DNA from: Okapia johnstoni
Lineage: Eukaryota; Chordata; Mammalia; Artiodactyla; Giraffidae
DNA: 64,000 nucleotides
Reading direction: 5' to 3'
NCBI GenBank assembly: GCA_024291935.2
Contig: CM044315.1
Location: forward strand, 78,908,385 to 78,972,384
Shown: positions 33,018 to 44,019 of the stretch, piece after piece
Layout of the letters: every line of letters begins with the position of its first letter
How positions within the stretch are numbered: the stretch's first letter is position 1
Notes under the pieces: model-generated
The model's input: only the letters and a program-made list of their open reading frames with translations
Told to the model about the DNA's origin: nothing
The model's database searches: none
Made by a program: the position numbers and the translations under genes

Positions 33018-34072
33018 TTGACTATATGGATCACAACAAACTGTGGAAAATTCTTAAAGAGATGGGAATACCAGAGCACCTCACCCGTCTCCTGAGAAAC
33101 CTGTATGCAGGTCAAGAAGCAACAGTTAGAACTGGACATGGAACAACGGACTGGTTCCAAATAGGAAAAGGAGTACATCAGGCTGTATATTGTCACCCTG
33201 CTTATTTAACTTATACACAGAGTACATCATGAAAAATGTGGGGCTGTATGAATCTCAAGCTGCAATTAAGATTGCTGGGAGAAATATCAACAACTTCAGG
33301 CATGCAGATAATACCACCCTAATGGCAGAAAACGAAGAGGAACTAAAGAGCCTCTTGGTGAAGGTGAAAGAGGAAAGTGAAAAAGCTGCTTTAACTCAAC
33401 TTTCAAGAAATGAAGATCATGGCATCCAGTCCCATCACTTCATGGCAAATAGAAGGGGAAAATGTAGAAACAGTGACAGATTGTATTTACTTGAGTTCCA
33501 AAATCACTGAGGATGGTGACTGCAGTCATGAAATTAAAAGATGCTTAATCCTTGGAAGAAAAGCTATGACAAACCTAGACAGCATATTAAAAAACAGAGA
33601 CATCACTTTGCTGACAAAGGTCCGTATAGTCAAAACTATGGTTTTTCCAGTAGTCATGTATGGATGTGAGAGTTGGACCACGAAGAAAGCTGAGCCCTGA
33701 AAAACTGATGCTTTTGAATTGTGGTGCTAGAGAAGACTCTTGAGATTCCGTTGGACTGCAAGTAGATCAAACCAGTCAATCCTAAAGGAAATGAGTCCTG
33801 AATATTCATTGGAAGGACTGATGCTGAAACTGAAGCTCTGATACATTGGCCATCTGATGTGAAGAGCTGACTCATTGAAAAAGACTCTGGTGCTGGGAAA
33901 GATTGAAGGCAAAAGGAGAAGGGGGCAGCAGAAGATGAGATGGTTAGATGGTATCACCAACTCAATGGACATGAATTTTACAAAGTCTGGGAGATAGTGA
34001 AGGACAGGGAAACATGGAGTGCCACAGTCCATGGGGTCACAAAGTGTCAGACATGACTTAGCAGCTGAACAA
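33018..34072 (+). mobile_element. BovB LINE (outer sense copy), segment 3
   Basis: Resumes with the RT region (DHNKLWKILKEMGIPEHL; the YADD box is altered to HADN near 33300) through to the 3' end and a gaacaacaacaaaa tail. Frameshifts and stops show it is older than its antisense guest. Confidence 0.92.
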
Positions 34073-34077
34073 CAACA

Positions 34078-34460
34078 AAACATCTGCAAGGTGAATCAGC
34101 AAGCTGGAAACCCAGGAGAGCAAATGTTGTAGTTCTTATCTGAACGTGTCCAGACATAAGGCCCAGGAAGAACTGATGTTTCAACTGGAGTCCAAATGCA
34201 GGGGAAAAGTTAATGTCCCGATTCAAAGGTAGTTGGACAGGACAGAACTCTCTTACTTGGGGGAAGGTCTGACTTTTGGTTCTATTCAGGTCTTCAAATG
34301 ATTGGTTGAGGCCCGCATGCATTAGGGAAGGCAGTCTGCTTTAATCAGTCTTCTTATTTAAATGTTAATCTCATCCAAAAACACCCAGAATAATGTTTGA
34401 CTAAATATCTGGACACTCAGTAGTCTCGTCAAGTTGACACATAGAATTAACCATTATTTA
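34078..34460. repeat. LTR-like ancient repeat, final segment
   Basis: 'gcaagctggaaacccaggag', 'aactgatgtttcaactggag', 'gattggttgaggcccgcatg', 'aaatgttaatctcatccaaa', 'caagttgacacatagaatta' complete the repeat begun at 29640, displaced by about 4.4 kb of inserted DNA. Confidence 0.65.
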
Positions 34461-34469
34461 TGGTTTTGC

Positions 34470-36317
34470 TTTGGGGGTATGCCATTTTCTGCCCAGCATC
34501 ATAATGCGGTATGATCCTGACAATCTCAAAGAGTATCACAATCGCTTATTACATTGATGACATTACGCTGATGGAACAGAATGAGCACTAGGTTACTAGG
34601 ATGAGGATAAAACAAAGGTTGAGAGGTAAATTTTGCAGCAAATCAGGGACGTGCCACTTTGGGAGGCATTTAGGGGCCCAGTTTCAGGGCATCCCAGGAT
34701 ATCTCCTCCAAGTGAAAGACAAAATTGTTGCATCTTGTGTGTCCTAACACAAAAAAAATGTACAGAGCCTGGTAGGCTCCATCAGCTTCTGAAAGTAACA
34801 TATTCCATACCTAAGAATGCTATTTTAGCCTATATACTGAGGTAACATTGAATATAGCTGGCTTTCAACAGGACCTAAAGTAGGAAAGGGTCTGAAGCAG
34901 GTTCAAACTGTAGAACAGGCAGCCTTGATGCTTGGATTGTATGATTCATCAGGCCCAGTTGGAGCTGTCAATAGTGAGAAAAGATTTAATATGGAGTTTA
35001 TGGCAAGCCCCAGTACTAGAATCATAATGCAGGCCTTGAAATTCTGGAACAAGGGCATGCAACTCACAGGAGAGGATTATACACCCTGTGATAAACAACA
35101 CCAGATGCATTACTGGTTACACACTTAGACTATGGGGCACTACGTAACTTTGAGTATGGAACTTTCCATTATGAGCTAGATTTTGTAGGAAAGGCCAAGT
35201 CATAAATTCTGACATACCCAGCATGTGTCTATTGTAAGATGGAGATGATACATCTAGGACTCTAGGAGCCTGAGAGCGTGAGCAGGAAGTTCAGGCCCTC
35301 ATATACCTGCCATGGTTGCATCATTGCCCTTCTCTGAGCTTGCTCCTATGACTCTATGGGGAGAAGGATGTCTGACACAATAGTTGAAAGAGAAAGAAAA
35401 AGCCTGAGTTTGGTTTATGGGTGAGTCTGCTTGGAATGTGGGTGAAAGCCAAAAATGGATAGTGATTTCATTATAGTCATATTTAGCAGTGGCCCTGAAA
35501 AATGATGGAGAGGAAATATATTCCAAATGAGTAGAACTGGGAGCAGTGCATCTGGTTGTCTGCTTTGTGAGGATGAGAGAAGGGGTTAGAGAGGTGAAAA
35601 TATATAGAGATTTCTGGGCAGTGGCCTCAGCATGGGCCATCTGGTCAGGAGCTTAGAAGAAAAACAATTTTTTTTTATTACACAGCACCAGAAAGCATCT
35701 ATTATGAAAGAGACACTGAACATTGAAGCAGACAAAATGACTTGGTTAATTGGTGTTAGCCAGCCTTTGTCATTGGCTATCCCACAACTAGGATGATGGG
35801 AACACAGAAGAGTATCGATGATTGTGGCAGAAATTAAGACTACATAGAGGCCCAGTGGTAGGTACTTAACAAGGCTGATCTAGCTTTTGTTTCCTTGAGT
35901 GTTCAACCTGTTTCTGATCAAGATGAAGAGCCAAGCCCCCGATATGGCACTGTTTTTCAGAGACTAACTGGTTTCTGGCAGATCAAATATGTAAGACCCC
36001 TTCCATTCTGGAAGAGTCAGGGTTTGTTCTCAGAGGAATAGATTCCTATTCTACATACAGATTTGTCGTACCTGTCCACAGACCTCAGCCAATAACCGCT
36101 ACTCAGGGGCTATGGAATCCCTGAACTACAGGCATGGAATCTCACAGAATAGCAGCTAACCAGGAGACCCACTTCATAGCAAAAGATGTATCAGAATCAT
36201 CTGATTTGACTGTGGAATCCACTGGCCATATCAGATAACACATCATCCAGAAGCAGCCAGCCTCATAGAATGCTAGAAAGGCCTTCTACAGGTGCATTTA
36301 AACTGCTCAGCTCAGAG
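34470..36317 (+). mobile_element. ERVL-like endogenous retrovirus pol fossil (RT to integrase)
   Basis: Order matches pol. At about 34540-34570 the translation YYIDDITLM carries the RT active-site box. At 34925-35128 is an open stretch ending in a connection-like region (FWNKGMQLTGEDYTPCDKQ). At about 35965-36010, FWQIKYVRPLPF looks like an integrase-side motif. Many stops and frameshifts; no intact gene. Confidence 0.7.
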
Positions 36318-36692
36318 ATAACATTCTTTTCTTTAAAAATTTATTTATTTATTTAGGGCTGTGCTGGGTCTTTGTTGCTGCATGGGCTTTTCTCTAGTTG
36401 GGGCGAGCAGGGGGCTACTCTTTAGTTATGGTGTTCTGGCTTCTCATTGTGGTGGTTTCTCTTGTTGTGGAGCACAGGCTCTAGGTGCACAGGCTTCAAT
36501 AGTTGTGGTACATGGGCTCAGTTTTTGTGGCTCCTGGGCTCTAGAGCACAGGCTCAATACCTGTGGTGCATGGGCTAAGTTGCTCCTCTGCATGTGGCAT
36601 CTTTCCAGACCAAGGATCAAACTGACATCTCCTGCACTGGCAGGTGGATTATTTACCACTGAGTCACTAGGGAAGCCCCATAACATTCTTTT
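36318..36692 (-). mobile_element. CHR-2-type SINE, long form, 13-bp TSD
   Basis: Antisense CHR-2 with 'cttctcttgttgtggagcac', 'gaccaaggatcaaactgaca' and 'actgagtcactagggaagcc'. ataacattctttt at 36318-36330 and 36680-36692 flank it. Confidence 0.93.
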
Positions 36693-36890
36693 TAAAAGAA
36701 ATATTTGTTGATTTGGCTGTGCCAGAACTTAGTTGTAGCATGCAGGATCTTTCAGTTGAGGCATATGGACTCTTACTTGTAGCATGTGGGATCTAGTTTC
36801 CCGACCAGGGATTGAACCCTGGCCCCCTGCACTGGGAGCACAGAGTTTTAGCCACTGAACCACCAGAGAAGTCCCCAGAGACAACATTCT
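36693..36890 (-). mobile_element. second CHR-2-type SINE at the same site
   Basis: 'gcatgtgggatctagtttcc', 'gaccagggattgaaccctgg' and 'actgaaccaccagagaagtc'. Followed by gacaacattct (about 36881), a diverged third copy of the local target gataacattct, so it inserted before its neighbour. Confidence 0.85.
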
Positions 36891-36946
36891 GAAGGGATGG
36901 GTGCCATCCTTCCGTGCTGTGTGTGCATCAAATTAGGGACCTCTAT
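36891..36946 (+). mobile_element. ERVL-like internal sequence, short bridge
   Basis: 'aattagggacctctatatag' continues the ERVL-like 3' internal region between SINE insertions. Confidence 0.55.
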
Positions 36947-37196
36947 ATAGTGCTGTGGGCTTCCCAGGTGGTGCTAGTAGTAAAGAACCTGCCTGCCAAC
37001 GCAGGAGACATAAGAGATGCTAGTTCAATCCCTGTGTTGGGAAGATCGTCTGGAGGAGGGCATGACAACCCACTCCAGTATTCTTGCCTGGAGAATCCTA
37101 TGGACAGATGAGCCTGGCGGGCTACAGTCCATAGGGTCGCAAAGAGTCAAACACAACTGAAGCAACTTGGTACACATGCACACATGTAATGCTGTG
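36947..37196 (+). mobile_element. Bov-tA SINE with TSD
   Basis: 'gggcttcccaggtggtgcta' head through 'gtcaaacacaactgaagcaa' and a cacatgcacacatg tail. tatagtgctgtg (about 36946) and tgtaatgctgtg (about 37185) flank it with two differences. Confidence 0.92.
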
Positions 37197-38166
37197 TCTC
37201 TATTAGGAAGAAGACAGATGTCCTGAAACCAAAGAATAGAAGCAGGAGTGGTCCCACTTATAATCATTCCCAGTGACCTTCTGGGGACTGTGCACTTCCT
37301 GTCTCCACAACAGTAGGTTCTGCAGGATTAAAGGCCCTGGCCCACTGCACCACAAACTACAGCTCCTACCAAGGCACCAGAGACTTGTGTCCAGAGACTA
37401 GCAGATGAGGAGTCACAATATTGGCAGGAGTCTCTGGCCCTTAAGTGGAAGGGGGTAGTGTTCCTTATACACAATGGGTTCAGGGAGGAAACACAGAGAA
37501 TCCAAGAGATCTATTTGGGTGCCTCCTGGTACTCCCTTGCCCCACTATAACTGTGACCACACACATGAAACCATCCTGGCCTAAGAAAGATATGATTACT
37601 AAGGGCTCAGAATCCTAAGGACTATAGGTTTAGTCACACCACTAAGCGAGCTCTGAGGTGATAATTGAGGGTGGGGCAAATTCAGAATGGATAAGTAGAG
37701 GAAGGAGAGAATGAATACTAGTTGTGGCCCCAGGATCAGTTGTAGCAATTAAGGTTGTACCTCACCCAGTCAACCTTCCTCTTCTGAGTTTCCTCTCAGA
37801 AAGAGAACTATGGATGGTATATTCCCCAATCCTGCAAGGAGAAGTAAATCTGTGAAATAAAGGGTAGACTGTGGAAGCCATGAAAACGCTCTTCTCAGGT
37901 CTCTGGTTGTGAAGGCATTCTTTATTAACCATCTTGATTGCTGTGCTCTAAAATCCATCCCCATGTTCACTCAAAGGCCATGGTTTCCACAGGTTGCTCT
38001 TCTGACTGAGTGTAAAAGAGACACTAAGGCAGACCTGATCCTGGGAGGTGCAGGACCTCTCTGATGGGTGGCTGATTTTGTCTAACATTCTTAGAACAGA
38101 ATTGCAGTCTAAGACCCTTCCACTCAATCTTCCTTCTTTTCCTTTCTGTTTCACCAGCGTAGAGTT
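37197..38166 (+). mobile_element. ERVL-like 3' internal region and probable MLT2-type LTR
   Basis: 'gtggtcccacttataatcat' with 'cccagtgaccttctgggga' matches the region after integrase in ERVL-type elements. From about 37780 ('gagtttcctctcagaaagag') it resembles an MLT2-like LTR. It is split by the SINE at 38167 and ends near 38470. No env-like frame was seen. Confidence 0.55.
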
Positions 38167-38404
38167 CTGATGGCTCTCATGTGCGTGCGTGCATGCTGAA
38201 TTGCTTCAGCTATGTCTGACTCTGTGTGACTCTGGACTATAGCCTACCAGGCTCTCTGTCCGTGGGATTCTCTAGGCAAGAATACTGGAGTGGGCTTCCA
38301 TGCCCTCCTCCAGGGGGTCTTCCTGACCCAGGGATCGAACCCACATCTCCTGAATTACAGATGGGTACTTTATCGCTGAGCCACCAGGGGAGCCCTGATA
38401 GCTC
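38167..38404 (-). mobile_element. Bov-tA SINE, antisense, with TSD
   Basis: 'gcttcagctatgtctgactc', 'aagaatactggagtgggctt' and 'gctgagccaccaggggagcc'. ctgatggctc (38167-38176) and ctgatagctc (38395-38404) flank it. A gtgcgtgcgtgcatgc tract is its tail complement. Confidence 0.92.
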
Positions 38405-38504
38405 ACACAGTCTTCCCCTAGTTCATAGTTTCCTCTCTGTGTTCCCTATAAAGCTTAACTTCTGATAAAGCTTTCACACATCTAATCCTTCTTGACTAAC
38501 ACAC
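38405..38504 (+). mobile_element. probable end of MLT2-like LTR
   Basis: 'agttcatagtttcctctctg' and 'aaagcttaacttctgataaa' follow the SINE and appear to finish the LTR-like sequence. Confidence 0.45.
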
Positions 38505-38920
38505 ACACCAAATGTCCATCAAAGGGAGAATGGATAAAGAAAAATGGACATGTGGTACATTTGTATAATGGAATACTACCAGGATTAAAATAGAACAAAT
38601 TGCTGATATGTGGGAATAACAGAGATGACTCTTAAAAATATGCTTAGCGAAAAAAGCCAGACAAAGGAATTCGTACTATAGGATTCTTTTGAACAATGTA
38701 TGTCTCTGGGGCAGCAGGTGGAGGGGGGCAGGAATTCATATTGACTGAAAAGTGATACAAAGGAACTTTATGGAATGACAGAAATATTCTTTATTTTGAT
38801 GTGTTTGATGGCCTCATAGGTATGTACATATGTAGAGAGTCATTAAGCTGTACATTTAGAGGTTGTGCATTTTAATGCATGTAAATTATATCTCAAAAAA
38901 ATACTGAAAAATTATAAAGG
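38505..38920 (+). mobile_element. ancient L1 (L1M-type) 3' end
   Basis: 'aaatgtccatcaaagggaga', 'tataatggaatactaccagg', 'actttatggaatgacagaaa' and 'tgtaaattatatctcaaaaa' are old L1 ORF2 end plus 3'UTR in sense. Confidence 0.85.
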
Positions 38921-39429
38921 GGATTTGTTGGCTCATGTGACTGGATGTTGATAGGCATAGAGGGCATCAGGCAGGTTTGATTCAGCTGTTCAAGAATGAC
39001 ATCAGAAATCTAGTTATTTTCTATGTTTCCCACAAGCCTTCTGGTGTGTCACCTTCAAGTGAAGCCTGGCTCACCCTTGTATTCATTGCGTGCTATCAGC
39101 AATCTCCTGTTCTATGTCAGAGCACTCAGAGAGTTACTTCCCCAAGCTCTTTTAAGAGAGTGAGAATATTTCTTTCCTGGAAATTGCCAGCAAACCACAT
39201 CTCATCGGCCTAGTGGGTTATGCCCATTCCCAAACCAATCCTCAATGCAAGGAAATGCCATACATTGATTGACTTACAACTGCCTATCCCCAAACAAATC
39301 ACTTTAGAATGGGGTGTGGGATTACTACAATCCATTAGACAAGTTGGGGCTTACGCTTGGAGCTAAATCCCTCTAATTTTATGGTTGTTCTTTACTGGAA
39401 GAAATATGGCAGGGTTAGGTAATAGGGCC
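38921..39429. other. unassigned intergenic sequence
   Basis: No gene or repeat recognised. Confidence 0.3.
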
Positions 39430-39745
39430 AATCAATTCAATTTTTAAAAAAGTTTGATTTATTTATTTGTATTTATTTTTGGCTGTGCTGGGTCTTCATT
39501 GCTTTGCAACAGGCTTTTTCTAATTGCGGCAAGCAGGGGCTACTCTCTAGTTGTGGTGCATGGGCTTCTCATTGTGGTGGCTTCTCTTGTTGTGGAGCAC
39601 AGGCTCTAGGCACATGGGCTTCAGTAGTTGTGGCACATGGGCCTAGCTGCTCTGCCGCATGTGGAATCTTCCTAGACCAGGGATCAAACCTGTGTCCCCT
39701 GCATTGGCAGGCAGATTCCTATCCACTGTGCCATCAGGGAAGTCC
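39430..39745 (-). mobile_element. CHR-2-type SINE, antisense, long form
   Basis: 'ttggctgtgctgggtcttca', 'cttctcttgttgtggagcac', 'gaccagggatcaaacctgtg' and 'tgccatcagggaagtcc'. Confidence 0.9.
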
Positions 39746-39828
39746 TCAATATTGTTTTAATCATGATTTTCCTTTCCATTTCTCAAATATCTTTCCCTAT
39801 CCCCAGTTTATCACTATTTAATATATAG

Positions 39829-40154
39829 TCAAAGTTAGCATTTGCTTTCCTGGTAGCTCAGTTGGTAAAGAATCCGCCTGCAAGGAAGGAGACCCCGATT
39901 TGATTCCTGGGTCAGGAAGATTGGCTGGAGAAGGGATAGGCTACCCACTCCAATATTCTTGGGTTTCCCTGGTGGCTCAACTGGTAAAGAATCTACCTGT
40001 AATGTGGGAGACCTGGGTTCGTTCCTGGGTTGGGAAGGGAAAGGCTACCCACTCCAGTATTCTGGCCTGGAGAATTCCACGGACCTTATAGTCCATGGGG
40101 TCACAAAGAGTCAGACACGACTGAGTGACTTTCACTTTCACTTTCAAAGTTAGC
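39829..40154 (+). mobile_element. tandem Bov-tA pair inside one 11-bp TSD
   Basis: A partial Bov-tA (39840-39961: head plus BovA to 'ccactccaatattcttg') is joined directly to a nearly complete Bov-tA (39962-40143, ending in (ctttca)n). One duplication, tcaaagttagc at 39829-39839 and 40144-40154, brackets both. Confidence 0.9.
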
Positions 40155-40679
40155 GTTATCATGAGCATAGGTGTCTGTCATTACATTTTGAGATCGAAAC
40201 CAGAATAAAGTCCATTATTATATAAATTACTCTGGATTGCATACAGTTTACTTCCCAAATGATGCCTAAATCCCCATTTCTGAGCCTGACTCTATCCCTC
40301 ACCCATGATTTTTGTTCCATTCCTAAAGTATTGAGGATGTTCCACAAATGCAATTTTGAAGATTTGTTTTAAGATTGGCTCAAAATTTTCCTGACATTAA
40401 AAGAGCTGTCATAAAATGTCATGTATTCTTCCTGGTCATTGATTTTGGTATTTGTGTTTTCACCGTGGACATTGCAATGCTATAAAAGAAGTATCTTTAG
40501 ACTTTGGTCTCTTTGAAATGGGTCAGTTCTTTCACCAAAGGAGAGATGAAACAGGGTAATACAGGCCTAGGGTCACTACTCATATGGTTCCTTGGTGAGA
40601 ATTTGAAAGGCACCCATATTGCAACCCTTTAGGTGCAGGGCCAGGTGAATGGAGTGCAGGCTGGAATTCAGCCTTGATG
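40155..40679. other. unassigned intergenic sequence
   Basis: No gene or repeat recognised. Confidence 0.3.
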
Positions 40680-41200
40680 TCTAGATGTCGTGTGTCCTCT
40701 ACAGGGCTTTACTACCTCCTTCTCACTACCTCTATGTTGCCATAGCCTTCTAACTTATCCTCTGCCTCCATTTCTCCTTTCCATTGATCCCGCACGCATT
40801 TGTCTGATTAATCTTACCCAAACAGGCCTTTTTTTCATGCTACTCTTCTGCTCAAAACACCTTCCTTAGCTTCCCTCTGCCAAGCTAAGAGAACTCAGAT
40901 TCCTTAAGTTAGCAATCTAAAGCTTTTCCCAATGTTTCTCAAGTCTCTTTTATAGTCTTTTCCTGGTGCTTCTCACCGCAATCTTTGTGTTCCAATTAAT
41001 CTTAAGTACTTGCTATTCCTAGCCACGTTTTATGTATTCCCCAAAATCTTATATGCCATGTTTTTACCATCTGTATTTATATATTTATATGTTTATTTGT
41101 TTAATGTCTGTTTCCTAAACTAGACCGACTATAAGCCCCACATTGTGTGTTGACTTTTGTATTTAAAGTGTTAGAACAATAATGCTAACATCAACAAACT
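40680..41200 (+). repeat. L2 LINE 3' portion
   Basis: Long sense L2: 'catgctactcttctgctcaa' with aacaccttccttagcttccc, 'tgctattcctagccacgttt', 'gtttaatgtctgtttcctaa', 'gactataagccccacattgt'. Confidence 0.75.
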
Positions 41201-41689
41201 GGTATTATTTTAATCTGAACCAGTGTTTAGGCTAATCTTAAAGAGAGCTGGCAGATGTCAACAGTGGCCTCATATAGCTCTCAGGGACACTGACCTCCAT
41301 ATTTACTCCACACAAACCATGGATAAACAAGACCTGATTTGGGGGTCTCATTATTATTCCACCTGCTGATATTTCCAGTGTGTTATGGTCTCTTTTTTAC
41401 TACAAGTCACTGCTGCTTTTCCTTTTCATCTTTCTTCTTCTCCTTCACCTTCCTCCTGTTCTCACCCTCTTTTTCCTTCTTATTTCCTAAAGTTTAATTA
41501 TTTAACTATAGCCAATGGAATAGTTCTCATGCTTTACTGAGAAATCTGGTTGCTTATTCCCTTCTAAGTTAATCAATCTGATAGCCCCCTTCGGGCCAAA
41601 TTTGCGTCCTTGTCCGGGAGAGAATGTATGGTCACTTTAATTCTATCCTTGCAAAATACTTTGGCTCTTAGGTGAGACAACTATGGTGT
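41201..41689. other. unassigned intergenic sequence
   Basis: A pyrimidine-rich tract lies at 41395-41490 (cttcttctccttcaccttcc). No gene or repeat recognised. Confidence 0.3.
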
Positions 41690-41855
41690 AGAAAGGAAAC
41701 TTAACTGGACTCAGAATTCAACAAGGTAGATTTGAGTTCTGGATCTGTCACTCACTTGCTAGTGACCTTGATTAAGACACAATATTTCTATGACTTTCTA
41801 CGAAGGTAAAATGGGAATAAAGATGCTAGTCAATTGGAGATGAGTAACAGGGTTA
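41690..41855 (+). repeat. MIR SINE
   Basis: 'gatttgagttctggatctgt', 'actcacttgctagtgacctt' and 'aaggtaaaatgggaataaag' are sense MIR landmarks. Confidence 0.8.
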
Positions 41856-42070
41856 CCAAGTAGCAATTTAGGGCCCACATGGAATTAGAATAAAATTAAT
41901 ATTCTTTGTCAGCATCAATTTTCTTCAGGAATGCTTTATTTTCTAGCTGAAAACTGTAAAACATTGTATCAATTTTAAGTATCATCATTATTAGATGTTC
42001 TTTCCTCCTTCCTGTAACCTCCTCTGTATCAATTCTAGGTTTCCCGTGTTCCAGCTCAGGGTCACATATG
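41856..42070. other. unassigned sequence
   Basis: No gene or repeat recognised. Confidence 0.3.
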
Positions 42071-42246
42071 GTTTCTTTCATTCTTCTTTTCTTTTGGAAG
42101 TTTTTTGTTTTTATTTTTTGGTTGTGCCTTTGTGGTATGTAGGATCTTAGTTCCCCAATCAGGGATCAATCCTGCACCCACTGTGTTGGAAGCATAGAGT
42201 CTTAACCACGTGACTGCCAGGGAAATCCCAGTTTTCTTTCGTTCTT
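42071..42246 (-). mobile_element. CHR-2-type SINE, antisense
   Basis: 'taggatcttagttccccaat', 'cagggatcaatcctgcaccc' and 'gactgccagggaaatcccag'. tttctttcattctt (about 42072) and tttctttcgttctt (42233-42246) flank it. Confidence 0.88.
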
Positions 42247-42291
42247 AATGTCCAGGTTATCTTAAGCAACCTAGTATCCTTCACTATTGGT

Positions 42292-42497
42292 TGTTATTGT
42301 GTAATTGCTAGGCATATCTGATTCTTGTGTGACCCTATGGACTGTAGCCCACCAAGCTCCTTTGTCCATAGGCTCTCTCAGGCAAGAATACTGGAGTGGG
42401 CAGCCATTTCCTTCTCCAGGGAAATCTTCTTGACCCAGGGATTGAACCCATGTCTCCTGCATTGGCAGGCTGATTCTTTACCACTGACCCACCTCCT
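42292..42497 (-). mobile_element. Bov-tA SINE, antisense
   Basis: 'gaccctatggactgtagccc', 'aagaatactggagtgggcag', 'acccagggattgaacccatg' and 'ttctttaccactgacccacc'. Confidence 0.9.
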
Positions 42498-42846
42498 CAC
42501 AAATAGTAGCTAATTTATTTGTATTTGTTTAAAAATGGCAAATAAATCAGAAAACACAAAATGTAGCTTCATGAGCTATCAGGAAAAAAAAGTCACCTTG
42601 CTACTCTAAGGTACAATGTGGATGTTAATAAATATTCATTATATCATTTTTTTTTAGAAACAATAGGGCAGAAGCAGTTTATTCAGAGAAATTTCTCTTT
42701 TCCTACTGTCATCTGAATTGAGGCCACTACAATTCATGACCAGATTGTTGGACTAGATACCTAAAAGGTTTCCATGTCTCTTTTTCTCCACTTTGAATAG
42801 ATTCACCACATCACAGCCAGATGATTCATTCATTCATGGAACATTT
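42498..42846. other. unassigned sequence ending in an ancient-repeat motif
   Basis: The right edge ('attcattcattcatggaaca' and tttattgag) is a MIR/L2-like start that is split by the next BOV-A2 and continues at 43131 (tgtctgttatgtgctaagta). Confidence 0.4.
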
Positions 42847-43142
42847 ATTGAGGGTCTGCTGCTACTGTTAAGTCACCTCAGTCGTGTCTGACTCTGTGCG
42901 ACCCCATAGATGGCAGCCCAGCAGGCTCCGCCATCCCTGGGATTCTCCAGGCAAGAACACTGGAGTGGGTTGCCATTTCCTTCTCCAATGCATGAAAGTG
43001 AAACGTGAAAGTGAAGTCGCTCAGTCGTGTCCGACTCTTCGAGACCCCATGGGCTGCAGCCTACCAGGCTTCTCCATCCATGGGATTTTCCAGGCAAGAG
43101 TACTGGAGTGGGGTGCCATTGCCTTCTCCGATTGAGTGTCTG
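42847..43142 (-). mobile_element. BOV-A2 SINE, antisense, 12-bp TSD
   Basis: Two BovA units joined by 'atgcatgaaagtgaaacgtg'. attgagggtctg (42847-42858) and attgagtgtctg (43131-43142) flank it, one mismatch. Confidence 0.95.
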
Positions 43143-43155
43143 TTATGTGCTAAGT

Positions 43156-43386
43156 ACAAAGCACACTGGGGCTCCCCTTGTGGCTCAGATTCTTGACCAG
43201 AATCTGCCTACAATGCAGGAGACCTGGGTTTGATCCCTGGGTTGGGAAGATCCCCTGGAGAAAGGAATGGCTACCCACTCCAGTATTCTCACCTGGAGAA
43301 TTCCATGGACAGAGGAGCCTGGCAGGCTACAATCCATGGGATTGCAGAGTTGGACAAGACTGAGCGACTAACACACAAAGCATACT
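43156..43386 (+). mobile_element. Bov-tA SINE with 12-bp TSD
   Basis: 'gggctccccttgtggctcag' head, 'ctgggtttgatccctgggtt', body to 'gacaagactgagcgactaac'. acaaagcacact (43156-43167) and acaaagcatact (43375-43386) flank it. Confidence 0.93.
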
Positions 43387-43439
43387 AATGAGGGAAGAGA
43401 TGTGAAAAACCTAAGTTACATTCAGTGCTATCACGCTAT

Positions 43440-43970
43440 ATAGATGTCTAACAACCTTCACTATCTTGGTTCCCTGTTGCCCTATATACTTAACTTCATG
43501 TTCCTTAACCTGGCATTTAATATTACCCATAATTTGGCTTTAAAAGATATTTCTAATCTTTATTTCCCATTTTTATATACAAACAGATTTGTTTTTAACT
43601 GTTCCATGAACGTTCTGTACTTTTCAGCTTTTGGGCTTTTGCTGAAGTTGTTCAACATAAATGAAATTCCTTACCTAAGCTTTTGGGCATATTTGAATCC
43701 TATTCATTCTCCAAGACCTAGATGAAATAAATCTACAGTAGAGCTTCCTCTCACAAGTTTTATCCAAACTGATCTTTCTTCTGATTCCCAAAATAATGAG
43801 TGCTTCTTCAAATCACCTGACAATCTTCTGAAGCTATTACTTTTTGGTATTATTACAGTCTTTTACTGTTGTTTAACTTTCCACATGTTTTATCGTATCT
43901 CACTAACTTGATGTTAAGCTGCCAGAGATGAGATTGTTTCTTGTTTAATGATATTTTGGAAAAGATCTAT
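43440..43970 (+). repeat. L2 LINE 3' end
   Basis: 'cttttgggcttttgctgaag', 'cctattcattctccaagacc' and 'cttgatgttaagctgccaga' with gatgagattg follow L2 order in sense. Confidence 0.65.
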
Positions 43971-44019
43971 CAATCACTAGGGTCACAAAATAAATATGTA
44001 TAAGAGTAAAAATAAAATA

